Made by a program: the position numbers and the translations under genes. This document shows, in pieces, positions 53,301 through 63,659 of a stretch of DNA of 64,000 nt. The stretch's first letter is position 1; each line of letters opens with the position of its first letter. Below the pieces are notes generated by a model. That model did not search any database and was not told the origin of the DNA. It saw only the letters and a list, made by a program, of their open reading frames with translations. Source of the stretch: Pseudomonas paraeruginosa PA7 (GTDB lineage: Bacteria > Pseudomonadota > Gammaproteobacteria > Pseudomonadales > Pseudomonadaceae); NCBI RefSeq assembly GCF_000017205.1, contig NC_009656.1, positions 4,716,001 to 4,780,000 of the forward strand, read 5' to 3'.

Positions 53301-55278
53301 CCTGAACCTGCGCCTGAGCGGCATTGGCGGCAGCAGCGAGAACAGCGCCAGCCAGACCACCGCGGTGGTCGGCGAATACGCCGCGAAGCAGGGCGTCGAG
53401 ATCCGCCTCGGCGGAGACGGCCTCTACCAGGGCAGCCGCTTCGACGGCGGCGAAGCCGGGGTCAGGCTCAGCGCCGGCGGCAACCTGGCCCTGGAACAGG
53501 CCAACGACCGGCAGAGCGCCAGCAGCGCCAGCCTGCGTGGCGACGCCGCGTTGAGCGGCGGCATGGCCCCCAGCGCCAACGGCAAAGGGCTGAACGCCAG
53601 CGCCGGCCTGCAACTCGACCACAAGGCCGGCGACAGCCGGGACAGCCAGGCGCGGGTCGCCGACATCCAGGCCAAGGGCGCGGTGGAGCTGCGCAGCGGC
53701 GGCGATCTGGTCCTGCAAGGCAGCAATATCGGCAGCGCGGCAGCGAAGACCGGCGACATAGTCCTGGCCGCCGGCGGCAAGCTCGACCTGCAGGCCGCCC
53801 GCGATAGCCACCGGGCCGGGGGAAACAACCTCGGCGGCGGCTTCAGCCTAGGCGGCGGCAGCGTTCGCGACGCCGAAACGAGCAGCAAGAACGGCAGCGT
53901 CAGCGGCAACTTCAACATCGGCCGGGTCGACGAGGAACGTCACGCGCTGAACGGCGGCAACCTGCACAGCGCGACCAAGGCCAGCCTTTCCAGCGCCGCA
54001 GACGACGCCACCGCGGTACGCCTGCAAGGCACTCGCATCGAAGCCGCCCAGGTCAGCCTCGAAGCCGGCAACGGCGGCATTCTCCAGGAGTCCGCCGAAT
54101 CCAGCGAGCGGCGCGACAACTGGGGCGTGCTGCTCGGTGCCGGGGCCAACGGCGGCAAGACCACCGGCGCGCCGAGCGACTACCGGAGCGACTATGCCGT
54201 CCAGGCCCGCGCCAAGGTCGATGTCGATGTCCTGCGCAGCCAGACCCAGGGCGACAGCGTCATCCAGGCCGACCGGGTAATCCTGGCGAGCCAGGGCGAC
54301 ACCCGCCTGGAGGGCGCGCGCATCGACGCGGCACAGGTGGACGGGCGCATCGGCGGCGACCTGCGGGTGGAGAGCCGCCAGGACCGCGCGGAGGGCGTGA
54401 AGGTCAACGTCGACGCGCGCCTGGGCGTGGAGAAGAACCAGCCCGGCCTGGTGAACAAGCTGGCGAGCAAGACCGGACCGTTGAAGGACAAGCTGGAAAC
54501 CAAGGCCGAGAATGCTTTCGACAAGCACCGCGGCAAGTTGGAGAACGGCATCGACCGTAATGTCGAGCGGCTCGGCAAGGCCGGGGACAACCTCCTCGCC
54601 AAAGCCGAAAAGGCCAAGGAGCGCCTGGGCGAGAAGCTGGTCCGCAGCGGCAGCTACGAGGTCAACCCGGAGCCGCGCGGCGCCTTCGCCAGCAAGCTGG
54701 ACAGGGCCAGGGGCTATCTGGCGGAGAAAGGCGAAGCGCTCGGCGACCGGCTGTCCGGCCTCAAGCAGCGCCTGTCGCCGAACAAGACCGGTAGCTATGT
54801 GGTGAACGACAAGCAGACGGCCGGCGCCAAGGTCGGCAATGCCGCCGAGAACGTGCTGTTCGGCGACAAGAGCGGCGAAGCCTCGGTAACCCCGACGCTG
54901 TACCTGGACGTCAGCCACGTCAGCCGCAACTACGTCACCGAGGCCTCCGGCATCACCGGCAGGCAGGGCGTGAACCTGCAGGTGGGCGCAGCGACCCAGC
55001 TGACCGGCGCACGGATCAGCGCCAGCGACGGCAAGGTCGACCTCGGCGGCTCGCGCGTGGAAACCCGCGCCCTGGCCGGCAAGGACTACCGCGCCGATCT
55101 CGGCCTGAACGTCTCCAGGTCGCCGGTGGACCTGGCCTTCGGTATCAAGGACGAGTTCAGCCAGGAGCACGACCAGGCGACCCGCGACGACCAGGCCTTC
55201 AACCTCGGCGCCCTGCGCGTCGGCGGACGCAACCGCGACCAGCAGTTGCAGGCCGGCATCGAGCAGAAGGCCGACTGA
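50323..55278 (+). CDS. exlA: ExlA, exolysin (TpsA pore-forming toxin)
   Basis: Secreted 1651-residue (~172 kDa) toxin that makes pores in host membranes and causes lysis and haemorrhage in exlA-positive P. aeruginosa. Signal peptide to ~34. TPS secretion domain ~35-270 with NPNGI at 143-147. A long filamentous beta-helix of Gly/Asp/Ser-rich haemagglutinin-type repeats runs ~270-1370. A Lys/Glu-rich helical segment (~1373-1520) follows, then a C-terminal region. Five RGD motifs start at 107, 326, 405, 492 and 1072. GAAGAGG precedes the ATG. Size, RGD count, gene order and position beside phhR together identify exolysin; no CDI-type toxin tip or immunity gene follows. Confidence 0.93.
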   Translation: MHRDNPVFHLSPRGKLRCLIAGLLLAPHLPQAFAGGLEAAGGPGGTPQLLNQGGVPIVNIVAPNAAGLSHNQFLDYNVDRQGLVLNNALQAGASQLAGQLAANPQLRGDAASAILNEVISRNASAINGPQEIFGQAADYILANPNGISVNGGSFINTPHASLLVGRPELADGKLQALNTNDAVGALQIQGQGLSNRDGSIALLAPRVDSQGKIEASAELDLTVGRNRIDYPSGKVERDPSGDVRPGERRIDASLFGAMQAGRINILSTAEGAGVRVGPVGIDGRDGVDLRSAGDLSISGQALPDNSLNALRAAIRSDSGNVGLHARGDLSLAAADVSGGRVDLKSGRNLTLGSVESRNLRESRERWSNSTIGITWETYDRTRTVTDSKQHGSRIDARADASLAARGDSELRAATVKAGATLKVSSGGDTRLLAATETRTERDQGAHRKHLWKANWDKGSSEQRSVASSLEGARVELGGGRRLNLEGADVASRGDLDLQAKSVDIGSASRSHSSRDNSYSGDLVGGSFFGSHGDGDSGKTLQQGSRVKADGALTVTADAVEVRGSQVRGARKAEVVSGKGSLRIDGVEETAHSNSYSKDSKFFGIAKDESRQRSKDSSNRASEVRSDSNLTLRSAADIAIRGSRVEAGGALAAEAKGNLEIASAQERHDGNDSRHTRGFDAYAGEQTPGSRQYRAGVRYQDQRTSVRREETRNSGSSLGGASLAVKAGGDLTVKGAELKASAGDASLSGKNVALLAEQDSKTRSSEQTTTGGGFYYTGGLDRAGSGIEVGHQRIDENDAESHARTSQVNATGNLRIDAAQGSLTTQGARLEAGDSLAVAAGTVDNQAARDSQSSQRHDSGWSGDIGANLEYRGIARPIEKAVEGVAQRKVHQPGLLDNLEQPNVGVDLEISHRDSRGEQQASQAQVSSFAGGQVELKVGDALRDEGTRYQARSGGLLIDAARHDARAAENTSGSHEQSLDAKVGGRLYTTTGQDLNLRLSGIGGSSENSASQTTAVVGEYAAKQGVEIRLGGDGLYQGSRFDGGEAGVRLSAGGNLALEQANDRQSASSASLRGDAALSGGMAPSANGKGLNASAGLQLDHKAGDSRDSQARVADIQAKGAVELRSGGDLVLQGSNIGSAAAKTGDIVLAAGGKLDLQAARDSHRAGGNNLGGGFSLGGGSVRDAETSSKNGSVSGNFNIGRVDEERHALNGGNLHSATKASLSSAADDATAVRLQGTRIEAAQVSLEAGNGGILQESAESSERRDNWGVLLGAGANGGKTTGAPSDYRSDYAVQARAKVDVDVLRSQTQGDSVIQADRVILASQGDTRLEGARIDAAQVDGRIGGDLRVESRQDRAEGVKVNVDARLGVEKNQPGLVNKLASKTGPLKDKLETKAENAFDKHRGKLENGIDRNVERLGKAGDNLLAKAEKAKERLGEKLVRSGSYEVNPEPRGAFASKLDRARGYLAEKGEALGDRLSGLKQRLSPNKTGSYVVNDKQTAGAKVGNAAENVLFGDKSGEASVTPTLYLDVSHVSRNYVTEASGITGRQGVNLQVGAATQLTGARISASDGKVDLGGSRVETRALAGKDYRADLGLNVSRSPVDLAFGIKDEFSQEHDQATRDDQAFNLGALRVGGRNRDQQLQAGIEQKAD

Positions 55279-55314
55279 GCCCGCCCCGCTCCTCGCCTGA
55301 TCGCCGAAGGAGCG

Positions 55315-55342
55315 CCCGGCCCCGGTCTTCGCCGGGGCCGGG
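55315..55342. terminator. Strong hairpin between exlA and phhR
   Basis: Perfect 11-bp stem CCCGGCCCCGG / CCGGGGCCGGG with loop TCTTCG (a UUCG-like tetraloop core). No U-run follows on either strand, so it may rely on Rho or act as an mRNA end-protector for the two converging genes. Confidence 0.6.
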
Positions 55343-55344
55343 AC

Positions 55345-56904
<1,560 letters not shown>

Positions 56905-57043
56905 GGCGTGGCCCGGTGTTGTCGTTCTGATGGGCTCGCGGTCGGATTTTTTAACTCCCGACCGGAAATTTCCGTCAAGAATATGTGACAGTTAGACTCA
57001 CCAGCAAGAATGCCTGAGCCAATGAACAGGCGACCCCGGCAAA

Positions 57044-57065
57044 TTCGTAAGGAAAACTTTACGAA
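57044..57065. promoter_or_regulatory. Candidate PhhR box in the phhR-phhA intergenic region
   Basis: TTCGTAA-N8-TTACGAA is a perfect 7-bp inverted repeat. Its core (57046-57063) matches the TyrR/PhhR box TGTAAA-N6-TTTACA at 9 of 12 positions. It lies ~125 bases before phhA and ~140 from phhR. Confidence 0.65.
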
Positions 57066-57188
57066 AACGCCGTTTCATCCTCGTTGCCCGGCCCCTATCC
57101 GGGGCTGCACGGAGCGTCCCGACGCGGTATCGATAAGGCAACGACAACAACAAAGACCCCGCGGCCACAAGCCGCTCATGGAGTCCGT

Positions 57189-57977
57189 ATGAAAACGACG
57201 CAGTACGTGGCCCGCCAGCCCGACGACAACGGTTTCATCCATTACCCGGAAACCGAGCACCAGGTCTGGAACACCCTGATCACCCGGCAACTGAAGGTGA
57301 TCGAAGGCCGCGCCTGTCAGGAATACCTCGACGGCATCGAACAGCTCGGCCTGCCCCACGACCGGATCCCCCAGCTCGACGAGATCAACCGGGTTCTCCA
57401 GGCCACCACCGGCTGGCGCGTGGCGCGGGTACCGGCGCTGATCCCGTTCCAGACTTTCTTCGAACTGCTGGCCAGCCAGCAATTCCCCGTCGCCACCTTC
57501 ATCCGCACCCCGGAAGAACTGGACTACCTGCAGGAGCCGGACATCTTCCACGAGATCTTCGGCCACTGCCCCCTGCTGACCAACCCCTGGTTCGCCGAAT
57601 TCACCCATACCTACGGCAAGCTCGGCCTCAAGGCGAGCAAGGAGGAACGCGTGTTCCTCGCCCGCCTGTACTGGATGACCATCGAGTTCGGCCTGGTCGA
57701 CACCGACCAGGGCAAGCGCATCTACGGCGGCGGCATCCTCTCCTCGCCGAAGGAGACCGTCTACAGCCTCTCCGACGAGCCGCTGCACCAGGCCTTCAAT
57801 CCGCTGGAGGCGATGCGCACGCCCTACCGCATCGACATCCTGCAACCGCTCTACTTCGTCCTGCCCGACCTCAAGCGCCTGTTCCAGCTGGCCCAGGAAG
57901 ACATCATGGCGCTGGTCCACGAGGCCATGCGCCTGGGCCTGCACGCGCCGCTGTTCCCGCCCAGGCAGGCGGCTTGA
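57189..57977 (+). CDS. phhA: Phenylalanine-4-hydroxylase PhhA
   Basis: Non-haem iron, tetrahydropterin-dependent hydroxylation of phenylalanine to tyrosine. 262 residues (bacterial monomeric type). Iron ligands His121 and His126 (FHEIFGHC) and Glu166 (MTIEFGL) are all present. GGAG five bases before ATG 57189; the open extension upstream is leader. First gene of phhABC. PAO1 equivalent PA0872. Confidence 0.97.
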   Translation: MKTTQYVARQPDDNGFIHYPETEHQVWNTLITRQLKVIEGRACQEYLDGIEQLGLPHDRIPQLDEINRVLQATTGWRVARVPALIPFQTFFELLASQQFPVATFIRTPEELDYLQEPDIFHEIFGHCPLLTNPWFAEFTHTYGKLGLKASKEERVFLARLYWMTIEFGLVDTDQGKRIYGGGILSSPKETVYSLSDEPLHQAFNPLEAMRTPYRIDILQPLYFVLPDLKRLFQLAQEDIMALVHEAMRLGLHAPLFPPRQAA

Positions 57978-58081
57978 CGAGAATCGTCGCCGCTGCGGCT
58001 GACCCCGCGGCGGCCTTGTACTATGGTGGACGGGCCCGGCCCGTCCGCCGCTCCCACATGCGACAACCAAGGACTCCCACC

Positions 58082-58438
58082 ATGACCGCACTCACCCAAG
58101 CCCATTGCGAAGCCTGCCGCGCCGACGCCCCGCACGTCAGCGACGAAGAACTGCCCGTGCTGCTGCGGCAGATCCCGGATTGGAACATCGAAGTCCGCGA
58201 CGGCATCATGCAACTGGAGAAGGTCTACCTGTTCAAGAACTTCAGGCACGCCCTGGCCTTCACCAACGCCATTGGCGAGATCTCCGAGGCCGAAGGCCAC
58301 CATCCGGGCCTGCTGACCGAGTGGGGCAAGGTCACCGTGACCTGGTGGAGCCACTCGATCAAGGGCCTGCACCGCAACGACTTCATCATGGCGGCGCGCA
58401 CCGACGAGGTGGCGAAAACCGCCGAGGGGCGCAAATGA
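58082..58438 (+). CDS. phhB: Pterin-4a-carbinolamine dehydratase PhhB
   Basis: Recycles the pterin cofactor of PhhA by dehydrating 4a-hydroxytetrahydropterin. 118 residues; the active-site block [20 protein letters not shown] carries the paired histidines of the PCD/DCoH family. 104 bases after phhA; its stop overlaps the phhC start (ATGA). PAO1 equivalent PA0871. Confidence 0.96.
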   Translation: MTALTQAHCEACRADAPHVSDEELPVLLRQIPDWNIEVRDGIMQLEKVYLFKNFRHALAFTNAIGEISEAEGHHPGLLTEWGKVTVTWWSHSIKGLHRNDFIMAARTDEVAKTAEGRK

Positions 58439-59634
58439 GTCATTTCGCCAAGGTCGCCCGCGTACCGGGCGACCCGATCCTGGGCCTGCTCGACGCCTAC
58501 CGCAACGATCCGCGCGCGGACAAGCTGGATCTCGGCGTCGGCGTCTACAAAGATGCCCAGGGCCTGACCCCGATCCTGCGTTCGGTGAAACTCGCCGAGC
58601 AGCGCCTGGTCGAGCAGGAAACCACCAAGAGCTACGTCGGCGGCCACGGCGACGCGCTGTTCGCCGCGCGCCTGGCGGAACTGGTGCTCGGCGCCGCCTC
58701 GCCGCTGTTGTTGGAGCAGCGCGCCGACGCCACCCAGACGCCCGGCGGCACCGGCGCCCTGCGCCTGGCCGGCGACTTCATCACCCATTGCCTGCCCGGC
58801 CGCGGCATCTGGCTGAGCGACCCGACCTGGCCGATCCACGAGACGCTGTTCGCCGCCGCCGGCCTGAAGGTTTCCCACTACCCCTACGTCAGCGCCGACA
58901 ACCGCCTGGATGTCGAGGCGATGCTCGCCGGCCTGGAGCGCATTCCCCAGGGCGACGTGGTGCTGCTGCATGCCTGCTGCCACAACCCGACCGGCTTCGA
59001 CCTGAGCCACGACGACTGGCGCAGGGTGCTCGACGTGGTGCGCCGCCGCGAGCTGCTGCCGCTGATCGACTTCGCCTACCAGGGCTTCGGCGACGGTCTC
59101 GACGAAGACGCCTGGGCGGTACGCCTGTTCGCCGGCGAACTGCCGGAAGTGCTGGTCAGCAGTTCCTGCTCGAAGAACTTCGGCCTGTACCGCGACCGCG
59201 TCGGCGCACTGATCGTTTGCGCGCAGAACGCCGAGAAGCTCACCGACGTGCGCAGCCAACTGGCCTTCCTCGCCCGCAACCTGTGGTCGACCCCGCCGGC
59301 GCATGGCGCCGAGGTGGTCGCGGCGATCCTCGGCGACAGCGAGCTGAAGGGACTCTGGCAGGAAGAGGTCGAAGGCATGCGTTCGCGCATCGCCAGCCTG
59401 CGCATCGGCCTGGTCGAGGCCCTGGCGCCGCACGGCCTGGCCGAGCGCTTCGCCCATGTCGGCGCGCAACGCGGGATGTTCTCCTATACCGGCTTGAGCC
59501 CGCGGCAGGTCCAACGGCTACGCGACGAGCACGGCGTCTACCTGGTCTCCAGCGGCCGGGCCAACGTCGCCGGTCTCGACGCGCGCCGTCTCGACCGCCT
59601 GGCACAGGCCATCGCCCAGGTCTGCGCGGACTGA
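58435..59634 (+). CDS. phhC: Aromatic amino acid aminotransferase PhhC
   Basis: Transaminates tyrosine and phenylalanine to the keto acids that feed Hpd. 399 residues, PLP aspartate aminotransferase family [35 protein letters not shown], and the PLP lysine in [15 protein letters not shown]. Translationally coupled to phhB. PAO1 equivalent PA0870. Confidence 0.96.
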   Translation: MSHFAKVARVPGDPILGLLDAYRNDPRADKLDLGVGVYKDAQGLTPILRSVKLAEQRLVEQETTKSYVGGHGDALFAARLAELVLGAASPLLLEQRADATQTPGGTGALRLAGDFITHCLPGRGIWLSDPTWPIHETLFAAAGLKVSHYPYVSADNRLDVEAMLAGLERIPQGDVVLLHACCHNPTGFDLSHDDWRRVLDVVRRRELLPLIDFAYQGFGDGLDEDAWAVRLFAGELPEVLVSSSCSKNFGLYRDRVGALIVCAQNAEKLTDVRSQLAFLARNLWSTPPAHGAEVVAAILGDSELKGLWQEEVEGMRSRIASLRIGLVEALAPHGLAERFAHVGAQRGMFSYTGLSPRQVQRLRDEHGVYLVSSGRANVAGLDARRLDRLAQAIAQVCAD

Positions 59635-59652
59635 ACCCCAGCGGTTACCCTG

Positions 59653-59679
59653 AGCCGGCCGTCATGGCCGGCTTTTTTT
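59653..59679 (+). terminator. phhABC terminator
   Basis: 8-bp stem AGCCGGCC / GGCCGGCT with loop GTCAT and a T7 run (59673-59679), 18 bases after the phhC stop. Confidence 0.9.
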
Positions 59680-59712
59680 CGCCTCCGCGAACGCCATGCC
59701 CTCCGTCGAAGC

Positions 59713-59775
59713 GGCGGATAACCGCGTTGCGGTTATTCGCCCCACCGCACCACGACCATGCAGGCGTTATCCGCC
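59713..59775. repeat. GGCGGATAAC-type palindromic repeat, compound copy
   Basis: A hairpin GGCGGATAACCGC / GCGGTTATTCGCC (59713-59741, loop GTT) is followed by a further right arm GGCGTTATCCGCC at 59763-59775. Same family as 44166-44194. Confidence 0.75.
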
Positions 59776-59922
59776 GAACCTCTCCGAGCCGGGCCAGCCA
59801 TAAGTCAGCAGTTTCAAAGCCCTACGTGCTTTTCCTATAAAAGAGCATAAAATGCTCAATTATGGGGACCAGTTCACACTGCCCCCGAGGCCCCCTCTTT
59901 CTCGTATTAGTGAGCAACGCAC

Positions 59923-60855
59923 GTGAGAAACCGTCTCCTGTCACTGGTCACCCTGCTTCTCTCCCTCAGCGTTGCCACCGCGATATCCGCCTCGCCACCG
60001 CCCAAGGCCAAGCTGCCGCTGCAACAGGAACTGGCCTCGGGCAGCGCGCTGGTCACCGACCAGAACAGCGGCAAGGTGCTCTACTCGCGCAACCCCGACC
60101 TGGTGGTGCCGATCGCCTCGATCACCAAGCTGATGACCGCCATGGTCGTGCTCGACTCGAAGCTCCCGCTGGACGAGGTGCTGCCGATCGCGATAAGCGA
60201 GACCAGCGAGATGCGCGGGGTGTTTTCCCGGGTCAGGGTCGGCAGCCAGATCAGCCGCCGGGACATGCTCCTGCTCGCCCTGATGTCTTCGGAGAACCGC
60301 GCCGCGGCGAGCCTGGCGCAGAACTATCCGGGCGGCAAGAACGCCTTCGTCAAGGCGATGAACGCCAAGGCCCACGCCCTGGGCATGAAGAACACGCGCT
60401 ACGTCGAGCCGACCGGGCTGTCGCTGCACAACGTCTCCACCGCCCGCGACCTCACCCGCCTGCTGGTGGCCAGCCGGCAGTACCCGCTGCTCAGCCAGTG
60501 GAGCACCACCCCGGAGAAAACCGTGGCCTTCCGCCACCCGAACTACACCCTGGGCTTCCGCAACACCAACCACCTGATCAACAACAAGACCTGGAACATC
60601 CAGCTGACCAAGACCGGCTTCACCAACGAAGCCGGGCACTGCCTGGCGATGCGCACCACGATCAACCGCAGCCCGGTCAACCTGGTGGTGCTGGATGCCT
60701 TCGGCAAGTACACCCATTTCGCCGATGCCACCCGCCTGCGGCGCTGGCTGGAGACCGGCCAGGTCACCGCGATCCCCGCCGCGGCCAAGGCCTATCGCCT
60801 GCAGCGCGACCGCGAGCGCGGCCTCGGCCAGCCGATGGCCCAGGCCGTGCGCTGA
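59923..60855 (+). CDS. pbpG: Penicillin-binding protein 7, D,D-endopeptidase PbpG
   Basis: Periplasmic low-molecular-weight PBP that cuts D-Ala-meso-DAP cross-links. 310 residues: signal peptide [23 protein letters not shown], active-site S66ITK69, S123EN, and K230TG. This is the peptidase S11 layout without the C-terminal membrane anchor of PBP5. Starts at GTG 59923 with a poor ribosome-binding site. Upstream is a small dyad GAGCAT-AAA-ATGCTC (59843-59857) of unknown meaning. PAO1 equivalent PA0869. Confidence 0.94.
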   Translation: MRNRLLSLVTLLLSLSVATAISASPPPKAKLPLQQELASGSALVTDQNSGKVLYSRNPDLVVPIASITKLMTAMVVLDSKLPLDEVLPIAISETSEMRGVFSRVRVGSQISRRDMLLLALMSSENRAAASLAQNYPGGKNAFVKAMNAKAHALGMKNTRYVEPTGLSLHNVSTARDLTRLLVASRQYPLLSQWSTTPEKTVAFRHPNYTLGFRNTNHLINNKTWNIQLTKTGFTNEAGHCLAMRTTINRSPVNLVVLDAFGKYTHFADATRLRRWLETGQVTAIPAAAKAYRLQRDRERGLGQPMAQAVR

Positions 60856-60877
60856 TCCCGCGCGAGGACGGGTCGGC

Positions 60878-61291
60878 TCAGAAATCCACCTTGCCACGCC
60901 CGGCCTTCACCGCGCCGCGCTTGGCCTTGCCATCCAGCCGGCGCTTTTGCGAGCCGCGCGTGGGCTTGGTCGGGCGCCGCGCCTTCTGCACCTTGGCCAC
61001 GCTGCGGATCAGCTCGGCCAGGCGCGCCAGGGCGTCCTCGCGGTTCTGTTCCTGGGTCCGGTACTGCTGGGCCTTGATCACCACCACGCCGTCACCGCTG
61101 ATGCGCTGGTCGCTCAGCGCGAGCAGGCGCTCCTTGTAGAACGGCGGCAGCGACGAAGCCTGGATGTCGAAGCGCAGGTGCACCGCGCTGGAGACCTTGT
61201 TGACGTTCTGCCCGCCGGCGCCCTGGGCGCGGATGGCGTTCAGCTCGATCTCGTGGTCAGGCAGGTGGACGGCGTTGGAGATGATCAGCAT
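60878..61291 (-). CDS. arfB: ArfB/YaeJ, ribosome-rescue peptidyl-tRNA hydrolase
   Basis: Frees peptides from ribosomes stalled on mRNAs lacking a stop codon. 137 residues: RF-1-type GGQ motif in [21 protein letters not shown] (~residues 20-40), then a linker and the Lys/Arg-rich C-terminal tail ([15 protein letters not shown]) that enters the empty mRNA channel. The tail distinguishes it from true release factors. ATG 61291 starts [10 protein letters not shown]. Cotranscription with mliC upstream is blocked by a hairpin. PAO1 equivalent PA0868. Confidence 0.93.
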   Translation of the reverse strand: MLIISNAVHLPDHEIELNAIRAQGAGGQNVNKVSSAVHLRFDIQASSLPPFYKERLLALSDQRISGDGVVVIKAQQYRTQEQNREDALARLAELIRSVAKVQKARRPTKPTRGSQKRRLDGKAKRGAVKAGRGKVDF

Positions 61292-61351
61292 GGGGCGGCA
61301 CGGGGTACGAACGGGCTGCCAGCATAACCCCTTTGTCGAGCGCGAAGGCAG

Positions 61352-61382
61352 GCAAGAAGAAACCCGGCCGCGGCCGGGTTCC
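61352..61382 (-). terminator. mliC terminator
   Basis: The 20-base palindrome AACCCGGCCGCGGCCGGGTT (61361-61380) is followed on the minus strand by TCTTCTTG; moderate U content. It lies between mliC and arfB. Confidence 0.65.
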
Positions 61383-61410
61383 TGCGTTTCGGCTGGACGC
61401 CGGGCCGAAC

Positions 61411-61794
61411 TCAACGTTCCTTGCAGGCGACCCCGTCGGTGGGCTCGCCGCCCTTCCAGTCGCCATAGAGGGTGGCCTCCTCGCCCTTGGTCCACCAGAT
61501 GTACTGGCCGGCGGCGTACTTGGCGCCGGAGGCGGAAATCACGTTGCTGAAGACCAGCGTCGAGTTGTCGCTGACCGGCACCACGGCCAGGCTGTTGTCG
61601 CCCTTGTTCAGGTACTGCACGGTGAACTTGCGACCGTTCTCGCACTTGTAGTCGACGCTGCGGGTATCCAGCTTGGCATCCCCCGGCAGGGCCAGGTAGT
61701 CGACCTGGGCGGTCTGCTTGTCGTCGTCGCTGCCACCACAGGCGACCAGGACCACGGGGACGGCAGCGAGAAGCAGCCAGAGCGCTTTTTTCAT
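61411..61794 (-). CDS. mliC: MliC, membrane-bound C-type lysozyme inhibitor lipoprotein
   Basis: 127 residues. Lipoprotein signal [21 protein letters not shown] with the lipidated Cys at 20, then the MliC eight-stranded barrel. The active loop lies around [19 protein letters not shown], and a disulfide pairs the Cys in YKCENGRKF with that near the end (GVACKER). It blocks host C-type lysozyme in the periplasm. PAO1 equivalent PA0867. Confidence 0.95.
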   Translation of the reverse strand: MKKALWLLLAAVPVVLVACGGSDDDKQTAQVDYLALPGDAKLDTRSVDYKCENGRKFTVQYLNKGDNSLAVVPVSDNSTLVFSNVISASGAKYAAGQYIWWTKGEEATLYGDWKGGEPTDGVACKER

Positions 61795-61943
61795 GGAAAT
61801 CCCTCTAACGAGAAAAAATGGCGCTGCCACTGTAGGAACTCGGCGGGCGGCCCGTCAACGACGGGCACCCCTAGAAAAAGTCTTGTGGATCACCGGGACA
61901 CGGAGGGAGTCGCTCCCCACTCCCTCCGCGCCGGTGCCCCCGG

Positions 61944-63362
61944 TCACTCGGCGACCGGCTTCACCCGCAGGCCCGGCAGTGGCCGCGGGGCTCCCTTGAG
62001 TCGATAGCAGGCCCACATCACCAGCAGCCAGACCGGAATCGCGTACACCGAGACCTGGATGCCAGGGATCAGCAGCATGACGCCGAGGATGAACACCACG
62101 AACGCCATGCACAGGTAGTTGCCGTACGGGTACCAGAACGCGCGGAAGTGCGTGCGGGTGCCCTGGCGCTCCATCTGCGCGCGGAACTTCAGGTGCGCCA
62201 TGCTGATCATCGCCCAGTTGATCACCAGCGCCGCGACCACCAGCGACATCAGCAATTCCAGCGCCTGGTGCGGGATCACGTAGTTCACCACCACGGCGAG
62301 GAAGGTCACCAGCGCCGAGACCACCAGGGCCCGCACCGGCACGCCGCGCTTGTCGACCCTGGCCAGGGCGCGCGGGGCATCGCCCTGCTCGGCCAGGCCG
62401 AGGAGCATGCGGCCGTTGCAATAGGTGCCGCTGTTGTACACCGACAGCGCGGCGGTGAGCACCACGAAGTTCAGCAGGTGCGCGGCGGTGCCGCTGCCGA
62501 TCATCGAGAAGATCTGCACGAACGGGCTGCCGCTGTAGGCGTCGCCGGAAGCGTTGAGGGTCGCCAGCAGGCTGTCCCAGGGCGTCAGCGAGAGCAGCAC
62601 GACCAGGGCGCCGATGTAGAAGATCAGGATCCGGTAGATCACCTGGTTGATCGCCTTCGGGATCACCGTCTTCGGCTTGTCCGCCTCGGCCGCGGTGAAA
62701 CCGAGCATCTCCAGGCCGCCGAAGGAGAACATGATGATCGCCATGGCCATCACCAGCCCACCCACCCCGTTGGGGAAGAAGCCGCCGTGCGCCCACAGGT
62801 TGCTAACCGAGGCCTGCGGGCCGCCGCTGCCGCTGAACAGTAGGTAGCAGCCGAGCAGGATCATGCCGATGATCGCCACCACCTTGATGATCGCGAACCA
62901 GAACTCGGCTTCGCCGAAGGCCTTGACGTTGGCCAGGTTGATCGCGTTGACGACGACGAAGAACAGCGCCGCCGTGGCCCAGGTCGGTACGTCCGGCCAC
63001 CAGTAGTGGATGTACTTGCCGACCGCGGTCAGCTCCGACATCCCTACCAGGATGTACAGCACCCAGCAGTTCCAGCCGGAGAGGAAGCCGGCGAAGCCGC
63101 CCCAGTACTTGTGCGCGAAGTGGCTGAAGGAGCCGGCGACCGGCTCCTCGACGATCATCTCGCCGAGCTGGCGCATGATCATGAAGGCGATGAAGCCGGC
63201 GATGGCGTAGCCGAGGATCATCGACGGGCCCGCCGACTTGAGCACCCCGGCCGAGCCGAGGAACAGGCCGGTACCGATGGCGCCGCCGAGGGCGATCAAC
63301 TGGATGTGACGATTCTTCAGGCCGCGCTTGAGCTCGCCCGAATGCGGATGTTGGCCGTCCAT
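61944..63362 (-). CDS. aroP2: Aromatic amino acid permease AroP2
   Basis: 472 residues, APC-superfamily amino acid transporter with twelve membrane segments and the signature IQLIALGGAIGTGLFLGSAGVL. The aromatic-permease assignment follows P. aeruginosa annotation (PA0866) and its place beside hpd and the phh genes. A broader proline- or GABA-type specificity cannot be excluded from sequence. Confidence 0.88.
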   Translation of the reverse strand: MDGQHPHSGELKRGLKNRHIQLIALGGAIGTGLFLGSAGVLKSAGPSMILGYAIAGFIAFMIMRQLGEMIVEEPVAGSFSHFAHKYWGGFAGFLSGWNCWVLYILVGMSELTAVGKYIHYWWPDVPTWATAALFFVVVNAINLANVKAFGEAEFWFAIIKVVAIIGMILLGCYLLFSGSGGPQASVSNLWAHGGFFPNGVGGLVMAMAIIMFSFGGLEMLGFTAAEADKPKTVIPKAINQVIYRILIFYIGALVVLLSLTPWDSLLATLNASGDAYSGSPFVQIFSMIGSGTAAHLLNFVVLTAALSVYNSGTYCNGRMLLGLAEQGDAPRALARVDKRGVPVRALVVSALVTFLAVVVNYVIPHQALELLMSLVVAALVINWAMISMAHLKFRAQMERQGTRTHFRAFWYPYGNYLCMAFVVFILGVMLLIPGIQVSVYAIPVWLLVMWACYRLKGAPRPLPGLRVKPVAE

Positions 63363-63659
63363 TGAGTTATCTCACGCAAGTGGAAATTTATTGTTGTCGG
63401 AGGCGAAACGGGGCCGTGCGGCTCAGGCGACGGACGCACGGCGGGCGTCATGCGGGGCGCGTGGCGTCGGGCGGACGGCTGGGCGAAGGTGGGTTTCACG
63501 GGTCATGCGTCACCTGTTTGTTGTTGTACGTGACGTGGATGGGCCGCCAGGCTCGTGGCGCGGCGGTGCGGGCAAGGGCTTGGCGCGATGGCGCCGCTGG
63601 AACGGCAACGCGGGCTGCAACGAAAACCGCCAGCCCCGGAAGAGGCTGGCGGCTGGGAG
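63363..63659. other. 297-base intergenic region hpd / aroP2
   Basis: Holds the hpd terminator at the right end (63620-63652). No gene and no clear PhhR box; short plus-strand frames have no start signal. Confidence 0.5.
63620..63652 (-). terminator. hpd terminator
   Basis: 9-bp stem CCGCCAGCC / GGCTGGCGG with an 8-base loop, followed on the minus strand by TTTTCGTT, just after the hpd stop. Confidence 0.85.

Noticed and set aside
50152-53811. 1219-codon open frame on the minus strand
   Set aside because: Exact antisense of exlA; Ala/Val-rich with no domain and no ribosome-binding site.
50323-55278. Contact-dependent inhibition (CdiA) system
   Set aside because: No VENN or similar pretoxin motif, no variable nuclease tip, and no small immunity gene after the large gene; phhR follows directly on the other strand.
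56905-57188. Sigma-54 promoter for phhA
   Set aside because: No convincing GG-N10-GC element within a TGGCAC/TTGC context.
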